Shown here one piece after another: positions 6,853-15,099 of a stretch of DNA of 51,217 nt. A program made the translations under genes and the position numbers. How positions within the stretch are numbered: position 1 is the first letter of the stretch; each line of letters opens with the position of its first letter. Location of the stretch: NCBI GenBank assembly GCA_016182415.1, contig JACPGR010000025.1:1-51217 (forward strand), read 5' to 3'. This stretch comes from Candidatus Magasanikiibacteriota bacterium. GTDB lineage: Bacteria > Patescibacteriota > Patescibacteriia > Magasanikbacterales > UBA922. Below the pieces are notes generated by a model. It had not been told where the DNA came from. It did no database searches and saw only the letters and a program-made list of their open reading frames with translations.

Positions 6853-6920
6853 ATATTTGGTTTTCCCGACTTTGTCGGGATAGCTCCGCATCTCGATTTT
6901 ATCGAGATGCTGTTTTATTT
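6853..6920 (+). ncRNA. Candidate ~68-nt small RNA with two hairpins
   Basis: Downstream of a strong promoter come two perfect hairpins: TCCCGAC-ttt-GTCGGGA (6864-6880) and GCATCTCGAT-ttt-ATCGAGATGC (6888-6910). They are followed by TGTTTTATTTT, which completes an intrinsic terminator. No reading frame of note lies inside. The RNA would end within the last codons of the convergent mazF gene, so a few bases are antisense to its mRNA. Function is unknown. Confidence 0.5.
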
Positions 6921-7340
6921 TAAATCATTTCCAAATTGTCTAAGAAATACATCAACCAACTTAGTGAACTGTACATTATCCAAAATTCCTTTTTTTCTAA
7001 GTAATCTACGAGAACTAATAGTCCGTCCTTGGGTGATATTTACCGCTCTCTTTTCTCCCTCAATAAATAAAATAAAATGATACCATGGTTTTGGATTTTT
7101 AATTTGAGTACTAATCGGCAACACAAAACACATACCGCCCGAATATTTTTTTATGATAATAACCGGACGTTCAAATAACTCATTTTTACCATCCACTTCA
7201 TACCCAATATTTTTCCCAAGGGCAACCCACCAAATCTCTTTTTCGCGAAAATATATTTCTTTTTCATCATTATAAATATGATGTCGAATCTTTCTTTTAG
7301 TCCAGTTTACAAATAATTCCTTGATATACTGTACAGTCAT
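6915..7340 (-). CDS. MazF/PemK-family toxin-like protein
   Basis: A 141-residue protein with the PemK/MazF core. IWWVALGKNIGYEVDGKN is followed by the RPVIIIKK strand, FVLPIST and the later TQGRTISSRRL segment. Family members are ribosome-independent mRNA endonucleases that bind a small antitoxin. Here the usual upstream antitoxin gene is absent: the gene starts nine bases after the SpoIID-like stop codon and follows it in the same transcript. An N-terminal extension of ~30 residues precedes the core. It may be an orphan toxin, or a domesticated member of the family seen in many Patescibacteria. Confidence 0.75.
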   Translation of the reverse strand: MTVQYIKELFVNWTKRKIRHHIYNDEKEIYFREKEIWWVALGKNIGYEVDGKNELFERPVIIIKKYSGGMCFVLPISTQIKNPKPWYHFILFIEGEKRAVNITQGRTISSRRLLRKKGILDNVQFTKLVDVFLRQFGNDLK

Positions 7341-7349
7341 ATTCTATAA

Positions 7350-9053
7350 CTAATAAACTCTCCCCACTTCAACCCCCGTATAATAATACTTGAGAATCTC
7401 CTCCCAATTTTTCTTCCCCTCTTCTGCCATATACGCAGCATCTCGAGCACTCATACCAACCCCATGCCCATATAGACTTTTTCCATCCCGCTTGTCATAG
7501 AGTGCAGGCACAGACACAAGCCATGGTTTTTCACCCCCGCCCCAGACCTCAGTCCAAGCACGAGTACGACCATCGGTATTAGCAAAATATGGCGTAATCA
7601 CAATATCGGTGTTATAGGTAATCATATACCCTCTAGTCTCCTGCGAAGCCTGCACTACTCGTGGCATCATGACTTCGCTCATATAGCCCAAATAGAGCTG
7701 ATCTCCGGTTGTTGCGACCACATCGAAATACCGCTCATCATGTTTGGTACTATATTCTTTGATATAATACGCATAGGTTCGAGCGGCGGTAAGCAAAGCT
7801 TTGATATATTCTATTGGCGAGCCATTTGAAGTCTCGGCAATACCAACAACATAATCTTCAAACAAGACATCATTAATCGCATATAAACTTCCTGACTTGG
7901 TCAATCGCAATTCAAGAGCTCCGCGATAGGTATTGAAATTACTTGGACCTTTCCAAGAGACACTGCGCGTATAATTCGTCAAACTAAAAACTGCATGCGG
8001 ATTAGTCTCAGGCTCAAGTCGAACGAACTGTGTCGTGTCAAAATTCAATTCACCACTCGTGAAACTATAGACCCCATTCACATACGACAAAACTCCGAGG
8101 CTGTTTTTTACCAAGATCCCCTTTTGTTCAAGTCCATCAAAAACAATATATGAATCTTCTGTTGATGTAAACTCAAGTTTTCCCTTGTCCGGATCCTTCC
8201 ACAAGCCGACTCGAATTCGAGGCTCTTCACTTAGACGAGGAGTTTCGAACGCTTTTTCATTCAATTCCGGCGCTACATAATAAGCAGGTGCATCCTGTGT
8301 AACGGTGACTGGAATTTGAATCACAAAATCAGGTATTATCTTCCCATCAGCCTGCAAACGCAATGACAAAGTATAATTCCCTTGTTTTATCGGCGCGCGC
8401 ACCTCAAATTCTTCACGCATAGTTCCCCATTGCGGAATTTCTTTTTTTGTTTCAAAAATAGTCCGTGTGCTTGCCCATCCATCGTCTGCAAAACTCAATT
8501 TCTGTGAAATGCCTGCAAGCCCACTTGGCTCATCAGCTACTAATACATATTTTTTCCATGTCGTAGCCCCGACATTTTGAAATGCAACAACCAAATCTAC
8601 TTCTTCACCGCCAACTGCAGTAATCTGTTTTTTACTCAACAAAAAATTTTTTGCACGGTAATCTCCAACTACTTCAACAGTAGATGTCGCCTCTATCTGT
8701 GGTGCAGGTACATCTGTTGCAATTTCTGTTAGAGGAACCACATCAATCTCGGCATAAAAATACCCGCCCTTTACCCAAGACCACGAATCTGCCGCAAGCC
8801 AAAATTTTTCTCTATAATGCCCCAATTTTGCAGGAGCTTTGAGCTGTAATTCAAGCATACCTGTTTGCCCTGGTTTTACTACTCCCATAATTTTTGCAGT
8901 TTGACGAGGTTCAATCCAGTTGGTGCCTTTGAATAACGAATTGTGATAGCGTGGTTCCATGGTATACGCAGAAAGATAAGTTTTACTTGAGCTATCCCAG
9001 GTCTTTGTCCCAATATTTTTGAAGGTGTAGGTGACGGTGATTGTTTTTCCCAC
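7350..9053 (-). CDS. SpoIID/LytB-domain surface protein, N-terminus disrupted
   Basis: From GTG 9053 the frame gives 567 residues. Two immunoglobulin-like NEAT/CARDB-type domains (FKNIGTKTWDS and VAFQNVGATTWKK) fill the first half. The SpoIID/LytB domain follows (YRGALELRLTKSG, AINDVLFEDYVVGIAETSNG, LLTAARTYAYY, GHGVGMSARDAAYMA). In SpoIID this fold is a peptidoglycan-cleaving transglycosylase. The frame stays open upstream to about 9214 and encodes plausible protein (YIGQSIPDPVQIEVG), but it contains no start codon and enters a repeat cluster. No signal peptide is found. The natural N-terminus has therefore probably been lost or separated by repeat insertion, and the gene may be a 5'-truncated pseudogene. 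Confidence 0.75.
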   Translation of the reverse strand: MGKTITVTYTFKNIGTKTWDSSSKTYLSAYTMEPRYHNSLFKGTNWIEPRQTAKIMGVVKPGQTGMLELQLKAPAKLGHYREKFWLAADSWSWVKGGYFYAEIDVVPLTEIATDVPAPQIEATSTVEVVGDYRAKNFLLSKKQITAVGGEEVDLVVAFQNVGATTWKKYVLVADEPSGLAGISQKLSFADDGWASTRTIFETKKEIPQWGTMREEFEVRAPIKQGNYTLSLRLQADGKIIPDFVIQIPVTVTQDAPAYYVAPELNEKAFETPRLSEEPRIRVGLWKDPDKGKLEFTSTEDSYIVFDGLEQKGILVKNSLGVLSYVNGVYSFTSGELNFDTTQFVRLEPETNPHAVFSLTNYTRSVSWKGPSNFNTYRGALELRLTKSGSLYAINDVLFEDYVVGIAETSNGSPIEYIKALLTAARTYAYYIKEYSTKHDERYFDVVATTGDQLYLGYMSEVMMPRVVQASQETRGYMITYNTDIVITPYFANTDGRTRAWTEVWGGGEKPWLVSVPALYDKRDGKSLYGHGVGMSARDAAYMAEEGKKNWEEILKYYYTGVEVGRVY

Positions 9054-9156
9054 CTCAATTTGTACCGGATCTGGGATGGATTGTCCTATGTATTTTGCAC
9101 TAAAACCCTCATCGCGCTCAATTGAATTTTTTGGGTAGAAATGATACCATTCGTAT

Positions 9157-9222
9157 ATTCTCCCCCTATAAGGGGGAGTTTCAGCCCGAGGCTGATCCGT
9201 CCTTTGGCGGAAGAGGGGGTCT
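9157..9222. repeat. Repeat cluster at the 5' end of the SpoIID-like gene
   Basis: TCCCCCTATAAGGGGGA is followed by an AGCCCGAGGCT palindrome and a CGTCCTTTGGCGG stem. A variant of the first unit (TCCCCTTATAGGGGA) recurs at 9491-9505. It lies in frame with the upstream extension of the SpoIID-like gene. Confidence 0.55.
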
Positions 9223-9242
9223 TATTAGAAGCAAAAATTTTC

Positions 9243-9423
9243 GTAACTATTCAGCCTCATGTCTGGTGAACGCAACTCTATCCCCGCCTTTCTCTTCCGA
9301 AGAGAAAGGAGACACGTGAACATTTTTCCCCTCTCTTCAGAAAGAGAGGGGCGAGGGGTGAGTTGCGTTCACGGAGAATGGGGATAGAGTTACGTTCACC
9401 CGTAAAGCGGAGTGAGTAATTAC
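9243..9423. mobile_element. MITE of the IS66-linked family, copy A
   Basis: A 181-bp element with ends GTAACTATTCA and, inverted, GTAATTACTCAC, followed inward by GTGAACGCAACTC on both sides. It is flanked by an exact 8-bp duplication, AAATTTTC (9235-9242 and 9424-9431). The interior holds CTTTCTCTTCCGAAGAGAAAG and CCCCTCTC stem-loops and no gene. Confidence 0.85.
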
Positions 9424-9515
9424 AAATTTTCTATACAACATATATCTGTAAAGAACAATTCAACAACTCCGCCCGACCCCACCTCGCCTCCCCTTATAGG
9501 GGAAGAAAAAACACT

Positions 9516-10940
9516 ATGTCCCTCATAAAACAACTCGCCCACAACACCCTCTCCCAAATAGTTGGAAAAATAATTTCCACATTTTTAGGTTTGCTTGCAA
9601 TAGGTATGATGACGCGATATTTGGGGACTGAACAATTTGGATGGTATATTACTGCAATTACTTTTTTACAATTTATTGGGATTCTTACCGACTTTGGACT
9701 TGTCCCAGTGACCGCACAAATGATGAGCGAACCAGAATTTGATAAAACTCAGTTGTTTAAAAATTTGTTGTCTTATCGATTTTTTACTGCACTGGTATTT
9801 TGGATTATCGCGCCGTTTGTCGCGCTACTATTTCCCTATCCGATTGAAGTCAAAATTGCAATTAGCTTTACCACAATTTCGTTTTTGTGTATTTCTATCA
9901 ACCAAACGTTGACCGGTCTCTATCAACATAGACTCAAAATGCATATTCCAGCCATTGCCGAAATTGTGGGGCGTATTGTACTTGTTGGAGGCCTCTGGGG
10001 ACTTATTCACTATCAACGTGGATTTTTGCCTGTGATGATTGTGATCACAGTTTCAAGTGTCGCATACATGCTCACCATGTTACTCAATGCGCACAAAGAA
10101 ATTCCGCTTGGATTTGCCTTCGACAAACATATTTGGAAATCCATTACACTAAAAATGTGGCCGATTGCCATTGCGATTATTTTCAATGTCGTATACCTCA
10201 AGGGAGACATTTTACTCCTGTCATTTTTTCGATCACAAACTGAAGTCGGGATTTATGGGGCTGCCTATCGCGTGATAGACATCGTCGCGCAGACCGCCAT
10301 GATGGTGATGGGGGTGATGCTTCCGCTTCTCACCTATTCATGGTCGAGAAATGAACGAGAAGATTTTGCACACCGCTACCAACTTTCTTTTGATACGATG
10401 ATGCTTATGGCATTACCCATCATGGCAGGAATGATCTTACTTGCAGACAAAATTATGATTCTTGTCGCAGGACAAGAATTTGCAGAGTCTGGGAATGCAC
10501 TTCGCATTTTGGCCATTGCCGTGTTTGGCGTATTTCTCGGTTCAGTATTCGGGCATACCTCGGTTGCAATAAACAAACAAAAAAAAACTCTCTGGATTTT
10601 TATCAGTGCCGCAATTTTGACACTTATCGGCTATTTAGTTTTCATCCCAAGATATGGCATGTATGGTGCCGCATGGATGACGGTGTTTTCAGAACTCTAT
10701 GTCGGAATTTTACTCTGGCTTGCGGTAAAAAAATACACGCAACAAAAATTGAGATTAAATACACTCTTCAAAATTTCGCTCGCGACTATGCTCATGGCTA
10801 GTATCATATACAAATTCGCATTTCTACATATACTCATACTTATTTTGATTGGCATACTTGCATACGGTATTGGTTTAGTGTTGTTTAGAGTGGTAACAAA
10901 AGAGACGATACGAGAAATTTTAATGACAAAAAAGATCTGA
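9516..10940 (+). CDS. Polysaccharide flippase (Wzx/MATE-like)
   Basis: A 474-residue, very hydrophobic protein with about 12-14 membrane helices. It starts MSLIKQLAHNTLSQIVGKII, the usual opening of the polysaccharide-biosynthesis (Wzx/RfbX) family of the MOP superfamily. TRYLGTEQFGWY and TDFGLVPV are typical early loops. Such proteins flip lipid-linked sugar units across the membrane. A purine-rich AGGGGAAG precedes the ATG. The DUF3800 gene begins one base after its stop and the O-antigen ligase lies 0.8 kb downstream, supporting a surface-glycan locus. Confidence 0.88.
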   Translation: MSLIKQLAHNTLSQIVGKIISTFLGLLAIGMMTRYLGTEQFGWYITAITFLQFIGILTDFGLVPVTAQMMSEPEFDKTQLFKNLLSYRFFTALVFWIIAPFVALLFPYPIEVKIAISFTTISFLCISINQTLTGLYQHRLKMHIPAIAEIVGRIVLVGGLWGLIHYQRGFLPVMIVITVSSVAYMLTMLLNAHKEIPLGFAFDKHIWKSITLKMWPIAIAIIFNVVYLKGDILLLSFFRSQTEVGIYGAAYRVIDIVAQTAMMVMGVMLPLLTYSWSRNEREDFAHRYQLSFDTMMLMALPIMAGMILLADKIMILVAGQEFAESGNALRILAIAVFGVFLGSVFGHTSVAINKQKKTLWIFISAAILTLIGYLVFIPRYGMYGAAWMTVFSELYVGILLWLAVKKYTQQKLRLNTLFKISLATMLMASIIYKFAFLHILILILIGILAYGIGLVLFRVVTKETIREILMTKKI

Positions 10941-10941
10941 T

Positions 10942-11622
10942 ATGGCACATATTTTTCTCGACGAAAGTGGACAATTTAACACACATAAAGATGGTAAGTA
11001 TTTTATAGTAGGCTCTTTTATAACGAAGGATCCATCTTATACTAAAAAAAAATTCCGTTCATGGCAACAAAGAAAATTTCCAAAAAAAATGCGTAATCAG
11101 CCTGAAATAAAATGGTCTGATATCAAAATTACTAACGAACTCCGTCTCGCAACATTAAAATTTATTTCAAATTTGAATATAGGCATCAATTTTTCCTATT
11201 TACTTAGAAAAAATATTCCCTCAATTTATATTAAAAACAAGCGAATAGACACAGGAACCCTTTATACCCATGTTATTGGAGAAACTCTATCCCTTTATTT
11301 ACCAATACAAGATCAAGTGTGTCGTATCTTTTGCGACAAACGACATTTAAAAGGTATCACCCATACACAATTTTTTAATATTCTACAATTACAAATACTA
11401 CCAGAATTACCGGCTAATACATTAGTTCAAATTGAGATGATTGATTCAATGTCCAATGCAAACATACAAATTGCAGACTGGATTGCAGGAGCCATTGCGA
11501 GTTATATTGAAAATAAACCACTCGGTAAAGATTACTACCACATACTCAAAAGCAATCTATTGTGTCCGGGAAAAGAATTGTTCCCTGATTCCCGGAATAT
11601 AACATCAAAAAACTCAACGTGA
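10942..11622 (+). CDS. DUF3800 domain protein
   Basis: A 226-residue DUF3800 protein, a family with an RNase H-like fold. The N-terminal IFLDESGQFN motif, the acidic residue in FCDKRH and the C-terminal NIQIADWIAGAIASY segment are family hallmarks and could form a nuclease-type metal site. Its activity is not established. It is translationally coupled to the flippase (one base between stop and ATG). Its own stop codon is inside the arm of a terminator hairpin. Confidence 0.8.
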   Translation: MAHIFLDESGQFNTHKDGKYFIVGSFITKDPSYTKKKFRSWQQRKFPKKMRNQPEIKWSDIKITNELRLATLKFISNLNIGINFSYLLRKNIPSIYIKNKRIDTGTLYTHVIGETLSLYLPIQDQVCRIFCDKRHLKGITHTQFFNILQLQILPELPANTLVQIEMIDSMSNANIQIADWIAGAIASYIENKPLGKDYYHILKSNLLCPGKELFPDSRNITSKNST

Positions 11623-11640
11623 TGGTTGAGTGTTTTGATG
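11603..11640 (+). terminator. Hairpin overlapping the DUF3800 stop codon
   Basis: CATCAAAAAACTCAAC pairs with GTTGAGTGTTTTGATG with one mismatch. There is no pure T-run, so termination strength is uncertain. From 11641 to 11774 I see only a small CCGGATACTCCGG palindrome. Confidence 0.55.
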
Positions 11641-11774
11641 AAGTAGCGTCTTACAAAATGGTTACCTGAGGCTTTAACATTCCGGATACTCCGGAGGAAC
11701 ACCCCAGCATCTCATAAGCTATTATTGCATACTTCACCATTACTATAACACAATAACTTGAGCGTGTCAACTGT

Positions 11775-13214
11775 ATGATGTATATATTTCTAACAATCTA
11801 TTCCGTCTTCTTTTTCTGTGTCAGCTACCGAAAGTTTCAACACGGTCTTTTTTTATTATTTCTACTACTCCCCACATACCTAATTCGATTCTCTATCGGC
11901 CCACTACCCTCGACGTTACTTGAAGTGATGATTTGGGTTTTGTGTATTGTTTGGGTTATAAAATATCACAAAACAATATTCTCTAACGTTAAATCTTTAG
12001 TCTTAAAACATACGTTTTTGTTTATTTCTATTTCTCTCTTTCTTCTAGCTTCAACTATCTCAATTTTTACCTCATCAAATCTACGAGCAGCACTTGGGGA
12101 ATGGAAAGCATTTTATGTGGAACCAATACTGGTGTTTTTGATGATAATTTCTGTTAGAAACACACGGTGTAACACCCCCCTAACCCCCCTCAAGGGGGGA
12201 GACCTACTATGTAAAGTATCAATCACATCCCCCCTCGAGGGGGGCAGGGGGGTGTTTCACGTCATCATCTCCGCCCTCATCCTCTCCGGCTTCATCACCT
12301 CGCTACTCGCCATCTACCAACACTATACCGGTTTTATGGTTCCACACGCCTTTTGGGCAAATAGAGACACCTACCGAGTAACGGCTTGGTACGGATTTCC
12401 AAATGGAGTGGGGTTGTTTTTGGCACCGTTAATACCACTTAGTTTATATGTGATAATAAAAAAATTTAATCTCGTCAAAGAAAGTATTTTAAGTTACAAA
12501 AAACAAGTAACAAACAAATCTCAAAAAATAAATCACAATTTGGAAATTGGAAATTTGGTATTGTTTGTAACTTGTATCTTGTTTCTTATTACCGGACCAT
12601 TGGCAATTGTATATGCAAAATCTACAGGTGGCCTCATCGGAGTCGTCGCCGGAATTGGGCTGTTACTCGTCTACTACAAAAAAACTCGCTGGCCAACAAT
12701 CATTATCGGAGTCATTGGCCTTTTTAGCCTTTTAGGCATTTCTAGCCTTTCAAGCCTCAAACAAGAGATCCTCTTCCAAGATCGTTCCGGTCAAATCCGA
12801 ATATCTATATACAAAGAAACACGAGAGTTACTCAAAGATCATCCGCTCGCAGGAGCCGGTCTTGCGTCGTACTCAAAAAAAATTGCACCCTACCATACAC
12901 TCGTCAATGGCGAACGCATTGAAATTTTTCATCATCCGCATAATATATTTTTGACGATGTGGGTAAATTTGGGATTGCTTGGACTAGTGGGTTTTATACT
13001 AATACTTATTTCATTTTTCAAAATAGGAATTACACATATCATGAACCACATAACACATAACAATAAAACAATTTTTGTGATAAGTTCTATGGTAACGTTA
13101 ATCACAACAGGATTGGTCGACTCCCCGTATATCAAAAATGATTTGGCGATTTTGTTTTGGGCAATTGTTGCACTTATAATTATACAAACTTCTGCAAAAT
13201 CAACCACTAAATGA
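11775..13214 (+). CDS. O-antigen ligase (Wzy_C family) membrane protein
   Basis: A 479-residue protein with about 10-12 membrane helices. The family signature FHHPHNIFLTMWVNLGLLG is near residue 393, followed by a membrane helix. Members join undecaprenyl-linked glycan to a lipid or protein acceptor, or polymerise it. An insertion of about 29 residues (~133-161) is encoded by a G/C-rich palindromic repeat and lies in a loop between membrane helices without breaking the frame. Start codons at 11775 and 11778 (ATGATG) are equivalent. The last codons and original terminator lie in the 72-bp sequence duplicated around the downstream foldback element. Confidence 0.82.
   Translation: MMYIFLTIYSVFFFCVSYRKFQHGLFLLFLLLPTYLIRFSIGPLPSTLLEVMIWVLCIVWVIKYHKTIFSNVKSLVLKHTFLFISISLFLLASTISIFTSSNLRAALGEWKAFYVEPILVFLMIISVRNTRCNTPLTPLKGGDLLCKVSITSPLEGGRGVFHVIISALILSGFITSLLAIYQHYTGFMVPHAFWANRDTYRVTAWYGFPNGVGLFLAPLIPLSLYVIIKKFNLVKESILSYKKQVTNKSQKINHNLEIGNLVLFVTCILFLITGPLAIVYAKSTGGLIGVVAGIGLLLVYYKKTRWPTIIIGVIGLFSLLGISSLSSLKQEILFQDRSGQIRISIYKETRELLKDHPLAGAGLASYSKKIAPYHTLVNGERIEIFHHPHNIFLTMWVNLGLLGLVGFILILISFFKIGITHIMNHITHNNKTIFVISSMVTLITTGLVDSPYIKNDLAILFWAIVALIIIQTSAKSTTK
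12171..12258. repeat. In-frame inverted-repeat insertion in the O-antigen ligase gene
   Basis: AACACCCCCCTAACCCCCCT at the left end and AGGGGGGCAGGGGGGTGTTT at the right end are inverted copies of the 906-936 repeat. The 88-base unit keeps the reading frame open, encoding NTPLTPLKGG and SPLEGGRGVF. Confidence 0.8.
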
Positions 13215-13257
13215 GATTTTTTAACCCGAGTGACAAAAAACCGACTGATAGAGCGTC
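13186..13257. repeat. 72-bp direct repeat, left copy
   Basis: Identical, by eye, to 13457-13528. It contains the last ten codons of the O-antigen ligase gene and the left part of its terminator, whose closing GGTTTT is missing here. Confidence 0.9.
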
Positions 13258-13456
13258 CTGACTTCCGCACTTTTTTCAAAATCTCTAAAAAATACCCTAA
13301 TATTGGCTAAGATTAGCGATTGTCTCTTTATTACTGGGTGTCTTAGAAATAAGCTAAATTATATGTTTATCTGAAAAAAATTATCTTAGCCAAGCCATTT
13401 TTTAGAAAAATTTTCTATTTTTTCCTGCTTTTAGGTGTCCTATTGCGGAAGTCAGG
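13257..13456. mobile_element. 200-bp foldback element with 13-bp terminal inverted repeats
   Basis: Both ends read inward CCTGACTTCCGCA. Two further inverted blocks occur in the same order in each arm, CTAAAAAAT and TTGGCTAAGAT, so the whole element can fold on itself. It has no coding potential. It interrupts the terminator of the preceding gene and is flanked by 72-bp direct repeats. Long, variable target duplications are known from the IS1634/IS1549 group, so a non-autonomous relative is my best guess. Confidence 0.75.
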
Positions 13457-13528
13457 AAACTTCTGCAAAATCAACCACTAAATGAGATTTTTTAACCCGA
13501 GTGACAAAAAACCGACTGATAGAGCGTC
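13457..13528. repeat. 72-bp direct repeat, right copy
   Basis: Matches 13186-13257 base for base by eye. This copy runs directly into GGTTTT and so carries the intact terminator. Confidence 0.9.
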
Positions 13529-13534
13529 GGTTTT
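13508..13534. terminator. Terminator between convergent genes
   Basis: AAAACCGAC pairs with GTCGGTTTT (nine pairs). It serves the plus-strand O-antigen ligase transcript and the minus-strand swivel-domain gene. Confidence 0.75.
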
Positions 13535-13547
13535 ACAATTCTAAAAA

Positions 13548-15002
13548 TTATTTTACAATAATTATTTTTCCTTTTTCTACATCAATTTCTACTCTATCCC
13601 CATCTTTCAAAACATTCGTCGCATATTTTGTACCCACGATACACGGTATCCCAAGCTCTCGACTTACGACTGCCGCGTGAGAAGTGATGCCACCTACATC
13701 AGTAATCACAGCCGAAGCTTTTTTCATCGCAAAAATATATTCTGGGCTTGTCATGGGTGCGACCAATATTTCTCCTTGCCGAAATGATTCGACATCATGC
13801 GGGTCAAGAAGTATCCGTACAATTCCTTTCACACGGCTTACACTCCCTTTACTTACAACCATCCCATGCAATTTGTCAGCTCCAACAGACGTTTTTATTT
13901 GATACAAATTCCAATAATATTCAACCTTGTCATGATATAAATTCTCGTATCCATCATAATATAGCGTTCCAAATCCTGCTCGTCGCTTTTCCAATTCTTC
14001 ATGCAAATTATTACCTGAGAGTATCTCAGTAATTTCAAAAAACCACGTATTGTACAGATCATCAATCGTATACGTATATCTACCTGATATTTCTTGCACG
14101 AGCATATCTTGAACGTGAATTGATTTCAAAATATATTTCTTTCGCTCATCTTGCCATTCCATTCCGTCGCTAATGGCACGCGAGGCATGCATACTCGCAA
14201 AAGACAACTTGAAATTTTTTTGAACTTCCAATTTTCGTTTTTGTATCATCTCAATATGTTGGGATATTTTTTTTCCTAAATCTGGATCAAGTGCTTTTTT
14301 TCGATTTTCAAAAAATTCAACCGACAATTTTTGCACACCCGCATAACTATTTTTGAGCCATGCAAAATTTTCTGCATGTTTTTTGATATCACTCGCGTCA
14401 AGCAAATCCAATTCCTCCTGCGCATAAAAAGAAATTTTTTCAGGCGCGGTCAAAATTTCCATAAGTGACATAATTTCTGTGTTGCTGAGCCCACAGGCGA
14501 AGTCCCGATCGTTATCGGGATATCTTATCTCTGTTTCAAGTAACTCTTTTAAAAAAGTATCAGACCCATAATTTGCAAGTTCTGGAACCACACTAATAGT
14601 CCAAAAATTTTGATATATCTCATGAAACTTTTTCCACAACTCTAAAATTTGTATATCATTAAGATTTCCTAAATTAGCATATTCAATTTCTTGCATACAT
14701 GCATCAAGATTCTCCACTACTTGTTTCCACTCTGTATACAATACATCTCTACTTTCTTTATAAAACATATACTGTGTAAACATACTCTTCCCCGCTTCAA
14801 TCTGATCGTGGGCATCAGAAAAAAATATCATCGAATTATTTTTGAATAAAAACATGGATTTTGACCAGCGATTTTGAAAACGTGGCGCGACTGTTTGTGC
14901 ATTTGTGTACGAAAACATCGAGGTAAACAAAAATTTTCCCGGCACTGGCCCCCAAACAAAAATTTCTCGATTTATGTCGAATGGATGAGTAAACTGTTTC
15001 AT
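13548..15002 (-). CDS. Phosphohistidine swivel-domain (PEP-utilising mobile domain) protein
   Basis: A 484-residue protein. The last ~90 residues are a PEP-utilising mobile domain: PMTSPEYIFAMKKASAVITD, then GGITSHAAVVSRELGIPCIVGT with the phosphorylatable His. In PEP synthase and PPDK this domain carries phosphate between an ATP-grasp kinase and a PEP/pyruvate barrel, and both partner domains are missing here. The first ~390 residues are helical, with no family I recognise. A paralogue lies at 28731-29798 with the same C-terminal domain. In-frame palindromic DNA at 14503-14520 encodes PDNDRD in a loop. The partner and substrate are unknown. Confidence 0.7.
   Translation of the reverse strand: MKQFTHPFDINREIFVWGPVPGKFLFTSMFSYTNAQTVAPRFQNRWSKSMFLFKNNSMIFFSDAHDQIEAGKSMFTQYMFYKESRDVLYTEWKQVVENLDACMQEIEYANLGNLNDIQILELWKKFHEIYQNFWTISVVPELANYGSDTFLKELLETEIRYPDNDRDFACGLSNTEIMSLMEILTAPEKISFYAQEELDLLDASDIKKHAENFAWLKNSYAGVQKLSVEFFENRKKALDPDLGKKISQHIEMIQKRKLEVQKNFKLSFASMHASRAISDGMEWQDERKKYILKSIHVQDMLVQEISGRYTYTIDDLYNTWFFEITEILSGNNLHEELEKRRAGFGTLYYDGYENLYHDKVEYYWNLYQIKTSVGADKLHGMVVSKGSVSRVKGIVRILLDPHDVESFRQGEILVAPMTSPEYIFAMKKASAVITDVGGITSHAAVVSRELGIPCIVGTKYATNVLKDGDRVEIDVEKGKIIIVK
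14503..14520. repeat. TCCCGAT...ATCGGGA palindrome inside the coding sequence
   Basis: A seven-bp perfect stem with a four-base loop, in frame. Similar TCCCGA/TCGGGA stems occur at 6864-6880, 15131-15146 and 16852-16870. Confidence 0.5.
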
Positions 15003-15042
15003 ATTGCAAAAGCCATTCTATAATAACAATAGCACTCTCCAT

Positions 15043-15071
15043 AGTATAACGAAAATTCGCATTATTAACAA
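15043..15071 (-). promoter_or_regulatory. Promoter of the swivel-domain gene
   Basis: TTGTTA and TATACT are spaced by 17 bases. The -35 overlaps the -35 (TTAACA) of the plus-strand promoter at 15065-15093, making a second back-to-back divergent pair in the window. Confidence 0.6.
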
Positions 15072-15093
15072 CGCGTGTTAAATATGCTATACT
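15065..15093 (+). promoter_or_regulatory. Orphan plus-strand promoter
   Basis: TTAACA, 17 bases, TATACT with ATGC before the -10. No plus-strand gene follows; a terminator lies 30 bases past the predicted start. Confidence 0.6.
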
Positions 15094-15099
15094 ACATCT

